Of a DNA stretch of 64,000 nucleotides, positions 36,576 to 45,269 are shown in pieces (the first letter of the stretch is position 1; every line of letters begins with the position of its first letter). The position numbers were made by a program, and so were the translations under genes. The stretch is from the NCBI GenBank assembly GCA_026392455.1, contig JAPLCB010000004.1:1-64000 (forward strand), written 5' to 3'. This stretch comes from Propionibacteriales bacterium. GTDB taxonomy: Bacteria; Actinomycetota; Actinomycetes; Propionibacteriales; Nocardioidaceae. The notes below the pieces were generated by a model. The model worked only from the letters and a program-made list of their open reading frames with translations. It did no database searches and was not told the DNA's origin.

Positions 36576-36587
36576 GCGGCCACGTCA

Positions 36588-36659
36588 CTGCGCTCGATCA
36601 CTGGACTGCACTCGATCACTGGACTGCGCTCGATCACTGGACCGCGCTCGATCACTTAA
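36588..36659 (-). repeat. 18-bp tandem repeat, four copies, at the 3' end of the binding-protein gene
   Basis: CTGCGCTCGATCACTGGA (+ strand) occurs four times with few changes. The last unit contains the stop codon of the amino-acid-binding protein, so the array looks like serial duplication of that gene's end. It fills the gap to the permease gene. Confidence 0.88.
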
Positions 36660-37473
36660 CTGCGAAGTACTTGTCGTAGATCGTCTGGTACTCGCCGCTG
36701 TCGCGGAGGGCCTGGAGCTGCTCGTTCACCGCATCGAGCAGCTTGGTGTTGTCCTTCTTGGTGCCGAAGCCGTAGTTCTCGTCGGTGTCGTAGGTCTCGA
36801 TGACCGTGAACTTGCCGGCCTGCTTCTCGTCCTTCTGGTGGTCGAGGTTCACCGGCAGGTCCTGCAGGATCGCGTCGATCTGCCCGGCGATCAGCGCCGT
36901 GTACATCTTCCCGTCGTCGGAGAACTGGACGCGGTCGGCCTCGGGTGCGTTCTCTGCGGTGTACGTCTCGCCGGTGGTGCCCTTCTGGACCCCGACCTTC
37001 TTGCCGGCCAGGTCGGCGATCGACGTGATGTCCGAACCGGTCGGGACCAGGAGTGACTGCTTGGAGGCGTAGTAGCCGTCCGTGAAGCCGATCTTCTCCT
37101 TGCGCTTGTCGTTGATCGTCATGGCGCTGGCGCCCAGGTCGCACTGGCGGCTGTTGAACAGGATGCCGCCCTGGAGGGCGTCGAAGTCGGAGTCCTTGAT
37201 CTCGACCTTGACACCCAAGCCCTTGGCGATGGCGGCGACCAGGTCGATGTCGAAGCCGGAGTAGCCCAGATCGGCGGTCGAGTCGAAGTCCTCGAACGGC
37301 GGGTACGGCACGTCCGAGCAGACCTTCAGGGTGCCCGAGCTGATCAGTCCCAGGTCCTTGGCAGCCGTGCCGGTGCTGGTGCCGTCGTCGTCGCCGTCAC
37401 TGCCGCAGGCGGCCAGGACCAGGCTCATTGCCGAGGCGAGCGCAAGGCCTCGGACCACGTTTCGAATCGTCAT
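36652..37473 (-). CDS. glutamate-type ABC transporter substrate-binding lipoprotein
   Basis: A 273-residue family-3 solute-binding protein. Lipobox LAAC with Cys near residue 22. LKVCSDVPYPPFEDFDS near 49, GFDIDLVAAIAKGLGVKVE near 73, and GVQKGTTGETY near 157 are typical. The C-terminal helix EYQTIYDKYF is conserved. It is the first gene of the leftward importer operon. Confidence 0.92.
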   Translation of the reverse strand: MTIRNVVRGLALASAMSLVLAACGSDGDDDGTSTGTAAKDLGLISSGTLKVCSDVPYPPFEDFDSTADLGYSGFDIDLVAAIAKGLGVKVEIKDSDFDALQGGILFNSRQCDLGASAMTINDKRKEKIGFTDGYYASKQSLLVPTGSDITSIADLAGKKVGVQKGTTGETYTAENAPEADRVQFSDDGKMYTALIAGQIDAILQDLPVNLDHQKDEKQAGKFTVIETYDTDENYGFGTKKDNTKLLDAVNEQLQALRDSGEYQTIYDKYFAVK

Positions 37474-37535
37474 GGATCGGACCTTAGACCCGAAACCGCG
37501 GGGCCGGGGAACCGGAAAGCGCCTCGTCCCCGAAT

Positions 37536-37553
37536 GGTTACAAGGTCGTAACC
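37536..37553. promoter_or_regulatory. inverted repeat GGTTAC-N6-GTAACC
   Basis: Perfect 6-bp arms, 62 bp upstream of the binding-protein start on the minus strand. A possible operator for the amino acid importer; no regulator gene is adjacent. Confidence 0.4.
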
Positions 37554-37622
37554 GAGGCTGCCCCCGGACCCGAGCGAGCGCAGTGCCGGACTGGCGAAGG
37601 GGGTCGTACGGCGGTCCCGGTG

Positions 37623-37628
37623 TAGATT
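37623..37628 (+). promoter_or_regulatory. probable -10 element of the B12 uptake operon
   Basis: TAGATT directly before the riboswitch aptamer, placing transcription start near 37635. Confidence 0.45.
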
Positions 37629-37634
37629 CAGGCC

Positions 37635-37775
37635 CGGAGCCGTCCGCGGCTCCGCGAACGTGACCCCTGGGGGAAGTCGGTCCGAAGCCGACGCTGACCC
37701 GCAGCCGTAGGTCGTCCGATCCGCACCGGGTCGGCCGATGAGCCGGATTACCCGGGACGATCGTTGGCTCCTGTT
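37635..37775 (+). ncRNA. cobalamin riboswitch
   Basis: Conserved aptamer elements occur in the right order: GGGGGAAGTCGGT then CCGAAGCCGACGCTGACCCGC (split at GCCGACGCTGACCCGC), GCAGCCGT (B12-box region) and GCCGATGAGCCGGATTACCCG (key part GAGCCGGATTACC). The start of the RNA is estimated. It lies in a 375-bp gap and precedes a transcobalamin-like gene and an ECF transporter. High B12 should shut off these genes. The 37776–37848 stretch contains GC-rich arms, including CCCGGG pairs near the ribosome site, that could act as the expression platform. Confidence 0.85.
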
Positions 37776-37848
37776 GAACCCGTCGAGGAACGCGGGGCGG
37801 AGCCTGGGTGCTCCGTCGATCCCGGGTTCGGTCCCGGGGAGAGGGACC

Positions 37849-38667
37849 ATGAAGCGCACCGTTGCGGCAGCCGTGCTCGGCACGATCGCCGCCTGCTCGG
37901 CGTTCTTCGCTGCCACCGGACCGGCGTACGCCGCGAGCTGCTCCGCCTCGCAGATCACCGTGGTCGTCCAGTTCCCGTCGCGGACCGAGATCGGCTGCTC
38001 CGCCGGCAACGTCGGTTCCGGGTACGACGCCCTCCGATCTGCCGGCTTCTCCTACACCCTCGCCACCGGCAACGGCGCGGGTGCGATCTGCGGCATCGAC
38101 GGCTACCCGCGCACGACCTGTGCCTCGATGCCCCCGGCGAACGCCTACTGGGCCTACTTCCGGGGCAAGCCTGGCGGGGGTTGGACCTACAGCACCGTCG
38201 GTGGTGGCTCCTCGAACGCTGACCCGGGGACGGTCGAAGGCTGGCGGTTCCAGGACACGAGCACGAGCACGCCGCCGAGCAGTCCGCCGCCGGGCCCGGC
38301 GAACCCGAGTCCGACGAGCGCTCCGACGAAGAAGCCGGTCGTCACGCCCACCCGCAGCCCCGGCTCCGCGCCCACCCGCCTCGTCGCCCCCGACGCCACG
38401 GCGACAGCGACCGGAAGTGCCGTCGCCGACAGCTCGCCGAGCGCGAGCGCGAACGCCAGCGACCTGCCGCTGACGGGTTCTCCGACCGTCGGTGCGAGCA
38501 CCTCGGCGACCGCCCCGACCGACGCCACCCTGGCGGCCGGGCCCGCGGAGACCTCGGTGGAGGACTCCGCGTCCTCCGGCGGCCTGTCCTGGATCTGGGG
38601 CCTGGTCCTGCTCGGTGTGCTCGCCGCCGCCGGTGGCGGCACCGTCCTCCTCCGACGCCGGGGCTGA
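37849..38667 (+). CDS. secreted DUF4430/transcobalamin-like protein with C-terminal anchor
   Basis: A 272-residue surface protein. Signal peptide to about residue 27. Residues ~28–135 resemble the transcobalamin C-terminal-like domain (DUF4430): GYDALRSAGFSYTLATG, ICGIDGYP, YWAYFRGKPGGGWTYSTVGGG (key part YWAYFRGKPGGGW) and VEGWRFQD. A Pro/Ser/Thr/Ala linker of ~100 residues follows, then a membrane segment (WIWGLVLLGVLAAAGGGTVLL) and RRRG. An LPLTG string occurs before the final segment, but too far in for a normal sortase signal. The likely role, inferred from the riboswitch and ECF neighbours, is capture of cobalamin at the cell surface. Confidence 0.8.
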   Translation: MKRTVAAAVLGTIAACSAFFAATGPAYAASCSASQITVVVQFPSRTEIGCSAGNVGSGYDALRSAGFSYTLATGNGAGAICGIDGYPRTTCASMPPANAYWAYFRGKPGGGWTYSTVGGGSSNADPGTVEGWRFQDTSTSTPPSSPPPGPANPSPTSAPTKKPVVTPTRSPGSAPTRLVAPDATATATGSAVADSSPSASANASDLPLTGSPTVGASTSATAPTDATLAAGPAETSVEDSASSGGLSWIWGLVLLGVLAAAGGGTVLLRRRG

Positions 38668-38669
38668 CG

Positions 38670-39812
38670 TTGGGCTCGACCGGGCAGCTGCCGCGCGCCC
38701 TGCACCCGTTGGCGTGGTGGGGCTGGGCCATCGGCCTCGCGGTCGCAGCAAGCATGACCACCAACCCGCTGCTGCTCGCCCTGGTGCTCGGTGTCGTCTG
38801 GCTGGTCGTCCTGGCCCGGCGGTCGGACTCGCCCTGGGCGCGGGCGTTCCGGATCTACGTCGCGCTGGCGGTCGTGATCGTGGTCGTCCGGGTCGTGCTG
38901 CACGTCCTGGTCGGCTTCAAGTGGGGCGACCACCTGCTCTTCCGGCTGCCGTCGGTCGGCCTGCCCGAGTGGGCCGCCGGGATCAACCTGCTCGGCCCGG
39001 TCTACCTCGAGGGGTGGCTGGCAGCCCTCGTCGAAGGGCTGAAGCTCGGCACCCTGGTGATCGCGATCGGCGGGGCCAATGCCCTGGCCAACCCGAAGCG
39101 GCTGCTGCGGTCGCTTCCGAACGCGCTCTACGAGGTCGGCACCGCCGTCGTCGTCTCGGTCAGTGTCGCCCCGCAGCTGGCCCAGAGCGTGCAGCGCGTG
39201 CTCCGGGCCCGGCTGCTCCGCGGCGAGTCCGGGCTCGGTCTGCGTGCCCTGGCGCAGGTTGCCCTCCCGGTCCTGCAGGACACCTTGGACCGGTCGCTGA
39301 TGCTGGCCGCGGCGATGGAGTCCCGCGGCTACGGCAGCAGTCGTGGGTCGCGTCCCGCGCGGCGGCGGCTGACCGGTTCTCTGACGCTGCTCGGGCTGGT
39401 CCTGCTCGCCTTCGGCATGTACGGCGTCCTGGACCCGCTCGGCACCACCGGCGACTGGGGCGTGCCGATCCTCGCCGTCGGCGTAGCGATGTCCGTGGCC
39501 GGGATGGCGTACGGCGGTCGCGAGCTCAGGGTCACCCGCTACCGGTCCGACCCGTGGCGTGCCGCCGAGACCCTCACCGTGCTCAGCGGCCTCGCCGCGG
39601 CCGCCGGCACCGCGGTCAGCCGTTCCATCGCTCCGGACCTGTTGGTGATGCCGTTGCAGCCGATCGCGGCTCCCGGGCTGCCGGTGCTGGCGGCGCTGGG
39701 GATCACGCTCGCCGCGCTGCCGGCGTTCGTCACGCCCCGCACCCCGAGCAGCCACCGGGCACAAGCGCCGGTGCTGCGGGTGTCGGGCGAGCTGAGCGAG
39801 GTGGCCGGATGA
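38670..39812 (+). CDS. ECF transporter T component (EcfT/CbiQ-like)
   Basis: A 380-residue membrane protein of the energy-coupling T type, with two groups of membrane segments. The coupling motifs ARG-like LRARLLRGESG near residue 180 and SLMLAAAMESRGYG near 217 match the A-R-G signatures that contact the ATPases. The start is TTG, 3 bp after the upstream gene. Part of the B12-riboswitch operon. Confidence 0.85.
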   Translation: MGSTGQLPRALHPLAWWGWAIGLAVAASMTTNPLLLALVLGVVWLVVLARRSDSPWARAFRIYVALAVVIVVVRVVLHVLVGFKWGDHLLFRLPSVGLPEWAAGINLLGPVYLEGWLAALVEGLKLGTLVIAIGGANALANPKRLLRSLPNALYEVGTAVVVSVSVAPQLAQSVQRVLRARLLRGESGLGLRALAQVALPVLQDTLDRSLMLAAAMESRGYGSSRGSRPARRRLTGSLTLLGLVLLAFGMYGVLDPLGTTGDWGVPILAVGVAMSVAGMAYGGRELRVTRYRSDPWRAAETLTVLSGLAAAAGTAVSRSIAPDLLVMPLQPIAAPGLPVLAALGITLAALPAFVTPRTPSSHRAQAPVLRVSGELSEVAG

Positions 39813-41428
39813 CGGCGATCTCGTTGCGGTCCGTCTCGGTCACCTACGCCGACGCCACGGCACCCGTGATCGACCAGGTCGACCTGGAGATCGCCGAGGG
39901 GGAGCTCGTCCTGGTGGTCGGACGGACGGGATCCGGCAAGAGCACCCTGCTCGGCGCCCTGAACGGGCTCGTCCCGCACTTCACCGGCGGTACCCTGACC
40001 GGCACGGTGTCGATCCACGGCCGCGACACCCGTGACCACCGTCCTCGCGATCTCGCCGACCTCGTCGGGGTCGTCGGCCAGGACCCGTTGGCCGGGTTCG
40101 TCACCGACACCGTCGAGGAGGAGCTCGCCTACGGGATGGAGCAGCTCGGCCTGGCTCCGGACGTGATGCGCAAACGGGTGGAGGAGACCCTCGACCTGCT
40201 CGGCATCGCCGACCTGCGCGACGCGCCGCTGGCCGACCTGTCCGGCGGCCAGCAGCAGCGGGTCGCGATCGGCTCGGTGCTCACCACCCACCCGAAGGTG
40301 CTGGTCCTCGACGAGCCGACCTCGGCCCTGGACCCGACCGGCGCCGAGGAGGTGCTCGCCGCCATCACCCGCCTGGTCCACGACCTCGCGATCACCGTCG
40401 TGGTCGCCGAGCACCGGGTCGAGCGCGTCCTGCAGTACGCCGACCGGGTGCTGCACGTGGTCGACGGCCGGGTCGAGTCCGGCGCTCCGGCGGAGATCAT
40501 GCGGACCTCGACGATTGCCCCGCCGGTCGTGGAGCTCGGTCGATGGGCCGGCTGGCACCCGCTGCCGCTGTCGGTCCGGGACGGCTGGCGCGCGGGGGCC
40601 AGCCTGCGCGCCCGGTTGGGCACCCCGCCGGTTGAGGAGGTTGCGCAGCAACCGTCTCGGAACCCCGGACAGCCGGTCCTCACCGCCACGAAGCTCTCCG
40701 TGCGGCACGGCGACCTCGTTGCCGTCCGCGAGGTCGACCTCGTGCTGCGGACCGCCGAGGTAGCCGCGCTGATGGGCCGCAACGGCGCCGGCAAGTCCAG
40801 CCTGATGTGGGCGCTGCAGGGATCCGGCAAGCGGGCCGGCGGCACCGTCGGCATCGGCGGCGTCGATCCCGCAGACCTGACCCCCGCGGTACGTCGCACC
40901 CGGGTCGGCCTGGTGCCGCAGACGCCGGCCGACCTGCTCTACCTGCCCACCGTTGCGGCCGAGTGCGCGCAGGCGGACGCGGAGACCGGCTCGCGGCCGG
41001 GCACGGCGCGGGGGCTGCTGGACCGGATCGTCCCCGGGATCGCCGCGGAGACCCACCCTCGTGACCTCTCCGAGGGCCAGCGGCTCGGCCTGGTGCTGGC
41101 GATCCAGCTCGCCGCCCGCCCGCAGGTGCTGATGCTCGACGAGCCGACCCGCGGCCTGGACTACCAGGGGAAGGCCGCGCTGGCCGAGGTCCTGCGCGAG
41201 CTGGCGGGCAGCGGCCACGCGGTCCTGCTCTCCACCCACGACGTCGAGTTCACCGCGATCGTCGCCGACCGGGTCCTGGTACTCGCTGCCGGTGAGCTCG
41301 TCGCGGACGGCCCTACGGCCGAGGTGGTCACCTCGAGCCCGGCCTTCGCCCCCCAGGTCGCCAAGGTGCTCGGGCACGGTCTGCTGACCGTGGCCGACGC
41401 GGTCGAGCGGTTCGGGAGGATGCCATGA
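39809..41428 (+). CDS. ECF transporter, two fused ATPase domains (EcfA-EcfA')
   Basis: A 539-residue protein with two ABC domains in tandem. Domain 1: [16 protein letters not shown] near residue 37, [15 protein letters not shown] near 148, [12 protein letters not shown] near 168. Domain 2: GRNGAGKSSLMWALQG near 323, LSEGQRLGLVLAIQL near 422, VLMLDEPTRGLD near 441. The second signature has Glu in place of Gly. Fusion of the two ATPases is common in actinobacterial ECF systems. It overlaps the T gene and the S gene by 4 bp. Confidence 0.92.
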   Translation: MTAISLRSVSVTYADATAPVIDQVDLEIAEGELVLVVGRTGSGKSTLLGALNGLVPHFTGGTLTGTVSIHGRDTRDHRPRDLADLVGVVGQDPLAGFVTDTVEEELAYGMEQLGLAPDVMRKRVEETLDLLGIADLRDAPLADLSGGQQQRVAIGSVLTTHPKVLVLDEPTSALDPTGAEEVLAAITRLVHDLAITVVVAEHRVERVLQYADRVLHVVDGRVESGAPAEIMRTSTIAPPVVELGRWAGWHPLPLSVRDGWRAGASLRARLGTPPVEEVAQQPSRNPGQPVLTATKLSVRHGDLVAVREVDLVLRTAEVAALMGRNGAGKSSLMWALQGSGKRAGGTVGIGGVDPADLTPAVRRTRVGLVPQTPADLLYLPTVAAECAQADAETGSRPGTARGLLDRIVPGIAAETHPRDLSEGQRLGLVLAIQLAARPQVLMLDEPTRGLDYQGKAALAEVLRELAGSGHAVLLSTHDVEFTAIVADRVLVLAAGELVADGPTAEVVTSSPAFAPQVAKVLGHGLLTVADAVERFGRMP

Positions 41429-42279
41429 GCTCGGCGACGAGTGCCCCGCGCGCGATCGCCCTGCGGCCGCGTTCCGCGGTCGCGGTCGCCGTCGCCACGG
41501 TCGCAGGCCTGATGGCCTTCTGCTGGCCGCTGCTCGTGCGGGACGGGTCGGTGCTCGCCGAGAACACGATGGCGCCGCTGATCCTGGGTGCGTTGATGCC
41601 GGTCGTCCTCGCGGTGGTGCTCTTCGAGATCAGCGAGGGCGGCCTGGACCCCAAGGCGATCGCGATGCTCGGCGTGCTCGCGGCGATCGGCGCGGCGATC
41701 CGTCCGCTGGGCGCGGGGACCGCAGGCATCGAGACCGTGTTCTTCCTGCTGATCCTCGGCGGCCGGGTGTTCGGCGCCGGCTTCGGGTTCGTCCTGGGAG
41801 CCACGACCCTCTTCGGCTCGGCACTGTTCACCGGCGGTGTCGGGCCGTGGCTGCCCTACCAGATGATCGGGGCGGCCATCGTCGGGCTGCTCGCCGGCCT
41901 CCTGCCGCCGGTGCGGGGGCGGGCCGAGCTGCTGATGCTGGCGGCGTACGGTGCCGTCTCCGGGCTTCTCTACGGACTTCTGATGAACCTGTCGTTCTGG
42001 CCGTACAGCCTGGGCTACAAGACCGAGATCAGCTTCGTCGTGGGGGACTCGGTCCTGGAGAACCTGCACCGGTTCGTCGTTTTCGAGGTCACGACGTCGC
42101 TGGGCTGGGACCTGGTCCGCGGCCTGACCAACGTGGTCCTGGTCCTCGTCACCGGCCCCGCGATCCTGGCAACCCTGCGCCGCGCGGCTCGCAAGGCAGC
42201 CTTTGCCGGTCGAGGTGCGAGCCACAGCGATCCTCGAAACCTCAGCACCAGCGATCGACGATCTCCCGGAGCACCTTGA
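41425..42279 (+). CDS. ECF transporter S component, probable cobalamin specificity subunit
   Basis: A 284-residue membrane protein with about six segments. The S-component pattern appears in IGAAIRPLGAGTAGIETVFFLLILGGRVFGAGFGFVLGA (key part ETVFFLLILGGRVFGAGFGF) and in WLPYQMIGAAIVGLLAGLL. The substrate is inferred from the cobalamin riboswitch and transcobalamin-like partner. The last ~25 residues (from GRGASHSDPRN) are encoded by a degenerate REP-like element and by the 3' end of the convergent DUF1697 gene, so the tail is not ancestral sequence. Confidence 0.85.
   Translation: MSSATSAPRAIALRPRSAVAVAVATVAGLMAFCWPLLVRDGSVLAENTMAPLILGALMPVVLAVVLFEISEGGLDPKAIAMLGVLAAIGAAIRPLGAGTAGIETVFFLLILGGRVFGAGFGFVLGATTLFGSALFTGGVGPWLPYQMIGAAIVGLLAGLLPPVRGRAELLMLAAYGAVSGLLYGLLMNLSFWPYSLGYKTEISFVVGDSVLENLHRFVVFEVTTSLGWDLVRGLTNVVLVLVTGPAILATLRRAARKAAFAGRGASHSDPRNLSTSDRRSPGAP
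42208..42241. repeat. degenerate copy of the REP-like element
   Basis: This 34-bp stretch aligns with the full element at 53144–53176 (GGTTGAGGTGCGAGC...GCCTCGAAACC), with a T-to-C change, a one-base insertion and a few substitutions. Here GGT-CGA replaces GGT-TGA, which removes the stop codon found in the rph copy. Confidence 0.7.
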
Positions 42280-42781
42280 GGCTGCGGTTGGTCGCCGGGC
42301 CGACGGTCCGCTCGAGCTTCGGGTTCGCCAGCTTGGCCTGGCCGTAGGGGATGTCGTAGAGCAGGTGCACGGCCCGGCCCCGGGCGATCACGGTCTCGCC
42401 CGGCAGGCTGAGTTCGGCTGCTGCCTCAGCGACGGCCGCGGTGACCGGTGTCTTGAGCAGGCTGACGTAGTGCGCGTACGACGGAGGACTGTCGGGGACC
42501 CCGTCCGCCTCGGCGACCAGGGCCTTCAGGTCGGACGGCGAGAACACCATCGTCGGCACCTCGAACCCTCGATCGGCCAGGAAGACCCGCTCGAGGTCGG
42601 CCTCCACCTTGGCCGTCGAGCGCAACGGCGAGCTGATCCGGACGTTGCCGGTCTGGATGTACGTGTCGACCCCGTCAGCACCTCCGTACCCGGCCGCTTC
42701 CAGCGCGGCGCGCAGGTCGGCGGTCCGGTACTGACGTTTGCCGATGTTGACCGCTCGGAGGAAGCCGATATAGGTGGGCAC
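42242..42781 (-). CDS. DUF1697 protein
   Basis: A 179-residue protein of the DUF1697 family: TYIGFLRAVNIGKRQYRTADLRAALEAAGY at the start (key parts FLRAVNIGKR, DLRAALEAAGY), TYIQTGNVRISS near residue 42 and a final REIVDRW. The function is unknown. Its 3' end overlaps the ECF S gene by 38 bp; its start is 18 bp from the divergent acyl-CoA synthetase start. Confidence 0.88.
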   Translation of the reverse strand: MPTYIGFLRAVNIGKRQYRTADLRAALEAAGYGGADGVDTYIQTGNVRISSPLRSTAKVEADLERVFLADRGFEVPTMVFSPSDLKALVAEADGVPDSPPSYAHYVSLLKTPVTAAVAEAAAELSLPGETVIARGRAVHLLYDIPYGQAKLANPKLERTVGPATNRSLKVLREIVDRWC

Positions 42782-42786
42782 CCCAC

Positions 42787-42792
42787 TACGTT
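42787..42792 (+). promoter_or_regulatory. -10 element, leaderless acyl-CoA synthetase gene
   Basis: TACGTT, then 7 nt to the ATG at 42800. The divergent DUF1697 promoter must overlap this region. Confidence 0.5.
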
Positions 42793-42799
42793 AGTGCGC

Positions 42800-44326
42800 A
42801 TGTACCCCGGAACCTGGGCAGCGACCACCCCCGACAAACCCGCCGCAATCATGGCTGGCTCCGGCGAGATCCTCACCTACGGCGAGCTCGAGGACCGCAG
42901 CGCGCGGCTCGCCCGCTTCCTGTACGACGAGGGTCTGCGCACCGGTGACGTGATCGCGGTGCTCACCGACAACCGGCTCGAGGCCTTCGTCGCCTACTGG
43001 GCCGCCCTGAGGTCGGGCCTCTACATCACCGCGGTCAACCACAACCTCTCGGTCGACGAGGCCGCGTACATCGTCGAGGACTGCGGCGCCCGGGTGCTGA
43101 TCGTCTCGGCAGCCAAGGCCGACCTGGTCGAGGGTGTCGTTGCTGCGACCGACGTCGCGCTGCTGCTCGCCTACGGCGGCCCGGTGGCCGGCTTCGCGAG
43201 CTTCGAGGAGGCGGTGGCCGGGGCATCGCCGGAGCCGCTCCCGGCACAGCCGCACGGCGACGACTTCCTCTACTCCTCGGTCACCACCGGTCGACCCAAG
43301 GGCATCAAGCTGCCGCTGCTTCCGATCAGCATCGACGAGCCGGGCTACATGTACGTGACGATCTTCGGTGGGTTGTTCGGCTACGGCACCGAGACGGTGT
43401 ACCTCTCGCCGGCGCCGTTCTACCACGCAGCACCGTTGCGGTTCATGGGCGTCGTCCAGGCGCTCGGCGGGACGGTCGTGGTGATGGAGAAGTTCGATGC
43501 CGAGGGCTTCCTCGCCGCGGTCGAGCAGTACCGGGTGACCGATACCCAGGTCGTGCCGACGATGTTCGTCCGGCTCCTCAAGCTCCCCGCCGAGCGTCGG
43601 GCGGCGGCCGACACCTCGTCGTTCCGGACCGTCGTGCACGCCGCTGCTCCGTGCCCGGTCGAGGTCAAGCGCCAGATGATCGACTGGTTCGGTCCGGTGA
43701 TCCACGAGTACTACGCCAGCACCGAGGCGATCGGCGCGACCTACGTGAGCTCGACCGACTGGCTGGCCCACCCGGGCACCGTCGGCAAGCCGCTGCTCGG
43801 GATCCCCCGGATCTGCGGCCCCGACGGCGAGCTCCTCGCGCCGGATGCCATCGGCACCGTCTACTTCGAGCGCGATGAGCTGACCTTCAGCTACCACGGC
43901 GATCCGGAGAAGACGGCGTCGACCAAGCACCCTGAGCACCCGAACTGGGCCACCGTCGGCGACCTCGGCTACCTGGACGCGGACGGCTTCCTGTTCCTCA
44001 CCGACCGCAAGGCCTTCATGATCATCAGCGGTGGCGTGAACATCTACCCCCAGGAGATCGAGGACGCCTTCAGCCTGCATCCCGCGGTCGCCGACATCGC
44101 CGTGATCGGCGTTCCGGACGACGAGATGGGGGAGCGGGTCGTCGCCTACGTGGAGCCTGCGGGCACTCCGGACCCCGACCTGGCGGCGACGCTGACCGCC
44201 TACGCACGGGAGAAGATCGCCCACTTCAAGGTGCCGCGCGAGTTCATCATCACCGACGACCTGCCCCGTACTCCCACCGGGAAGCTGGTCAAGGGGATCC
44301 TGAAGGAGCGGTACCAGCAGAGCTAG
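42800..44326 (+). CDS. acyl-CoA synthetase (AMP-forming), FadD-like
   Basis: A 508-residue ligase activating a carboxylic acid to its CoA thioester. ATP-binding P-loop [11 protein letters not shown] near residue 158 (SVTTGR in place of the usual TSGTTG), [13 protein letters not shown] near 302, [36 protein letters not shown] (key parts GDLGYLD and [16 protein letters not shown]) near 388–415 and [11 protein letters not shown] near 490. The fatty or other acid substrate is unknown. The upstream frame is open, but the ATG at 42800 has a leaderless promoter. Confidence 0.88.
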   Translation: MYPGTWAATTPDKPAAIMAGSGEILTYGELEDRSARLARFLYDEGLRTGDVIAVLTDNRLEAFVAYWAALRSGLYITAVNHNLSVDEAAYIVEDCGARVLIVSAAKADLVEGVVAATDVALLLAYGGPVAGFASFEEAVAGASPEPLPAQPHGDDFLYSSVTTGRPKGIKLPLLPISIDEPGYMYVTIFGGLFGYGTETVYLSPAPFYHAAPLRFMGVVQALGGTVVVMEKFDAEGFLAAVEQYRVTDTQVVPTMFVRLLKLPAERRAAADTSSFRTVVHAAAPCPVEVKRQMIDWFGPVIHEYYASTEAIGATYVSSTDWLAHPGTVGKPLLGIPRICGPDGELLAPDAIGTVYFERDELTFSYHGDPEKTASTKHPEHPNWATVGDLGYLDADGFLFLTDRKAFMIISGGVNIYPQEIEDAFSLHPAVADIAVIGVPDDEMGERVVAYVEPAGTPDPDLAATLTAYAREKIAHFKVPREFIITDDLPRTPTGKLVKGILKERYQQS

Positions 44327-44342
44327 CCGGCCCCGGCCCGAC

Positions 44343-44348
44343 TACGCT
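44343..44348 (+). promoter_or_regulatory. -10 element, leaderless clpS
   Basis: TACGCT, then 7 nt to the ATG at 44356, without a ribosome site. Confidence 0.55.
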
Positions 44349-44355
44349 GGCAACC

Positions 44356-44652
44356 ATGTCCGCGCCCAGCCCGATCGAGCTCGACGACCCGGTGACCGAC
44401 GATCTCACCGTGCTGGCGACTCCCTGGGTGACGATCGTCTGGAACGATCCGGTCAACCTGATGTCGTACGTCTCCTTCGTCTTCGTCAAGCACTTCGGCT
44501 ACTCGAAGAAGAAGGCCGAGAAACTGATGCTCGAGGTGCACAACGACGGCAGGTCGGTGGTCTCCACCGGCACCCGCGAGGAGATGGAGCGCGACGTCCA
44601 GGCGATGCACGAGTACGGGCTCTGGGCCACGCTGCAACAGGCCGATGCATGA
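44356..44652 (+). CDS. clpS: ClpS adaptor protein
   Basis: A 98-residue adaptor delivering N-degron proteins to ClpAP/ClpCP. The core [20 protein letters not shown] (split as [11 protein letters not shown] and LMSYVSFVF) contains the N-degron pocket Asp/Asn, followed by [22 protein letters not shown] (key part [13 protein letters not shown]) and a C-terminal GLWATLQQ. It overlaps the DUF2017 gene by 4 bp, the usual actinobacterial pairing. Confidence 0.93.
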   Translation: MSAPSPIELDDPVTDDLTVLATPWVTIVWNDPVNLMSYVSFVFVKHFGYSKKKAEKLMLEVHNDGRSVVSTGTREEMERDVQAMHEYGLWATLQQADA

Positions 44653-45239
44653 GCGGCTTCACCCGGCACCGGAAGTCCGGGATGAGCCTGGCCACCTTCA
44701 GCGCGTTCGAGGCCGACCTGCTGCGCTCGCTGGCCGGTCAGCTGATCGAGCTGCTGCGCAGCGAGTCGGCGACCGTGGCAGAGCCGTACGACGGTGGCCA
44801 GGACCCGCTCGAGGAGCTGTTCAACTTCGACGGTCCGACGGTGGCGCCCGAGGACCCGGTACTGCTGCGGCTGTTCCCGACCGCGTACACCACCGACGAC
44901 GAGGCCGCGGCCGAGTTCCGGCGGTACACCGAGAACGACCTGCGCTCGAAGAAGGCCGCCGGTGCGGCCTGCATCATCGACTCCCTCGAAGAGGCCGGGC
45001 TCCCGCCGCAGCCCGAGGACGGCCTGTACATCGACGTCGAGCTGGACGCGGCGACCGCGCTCACCTGGATGCGCTCGTTCACCGACATGCGGCTCGCGAT
45101 CGCCACCCGCCTCGGGATCGAGGACGGCGACGAGGAGCGCTGGTACGGGCTGGCCGACGACGACCCCGAGTCCCAGGTCCACGACATCTACGAGTGGATC
45201 GGCTTCCTGCAGGAGACCCTCGTCCGTTCGGCAGGGTGA
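44649..45239 (+). CDS. DUF2017 protein
   Basis: A 196-residue protein. [23 protein letters not shown] near residue 14, [12 protein letters not shown] near 73 and the C-terminal [12 protein letters not shown] are family features. Function unknown, but the genomic link to clpS suggests a proteolysis-related role. ATGA overlap with clpS. Confidence 0.87.
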   Translation: MSGFTRHRKSGMSLATFSAFEADLLRSLAGQLIELLRSESATVAEPYDGGQDPLEELFNFDGPTVAPEDPVLLRLFPTAYTTDDEAAAEFRRYTENDLRSKKAAGAACIIDSLEEAGLPPQPEDGLYIDVELDAATALTWMRSFTDMRLAIATRLGIEDGDEERWYGLADDDPESQVHDIYEWIGFLQETLVRSAG

Positions 45240-45269
45240 GCAGGACGGTCCGCGGCTGTCCCGACACCC

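Noticed and set aside
38460-38480. Sortase signal (LPLTG) in the transcobalamin-like protein
   Set aside because: The string is followed by about 45 Ala/Ser/Thr-rich residues before the membrane segment, too far for a normal LPxTG signal. The C-terminal segment alone explains anchoring.
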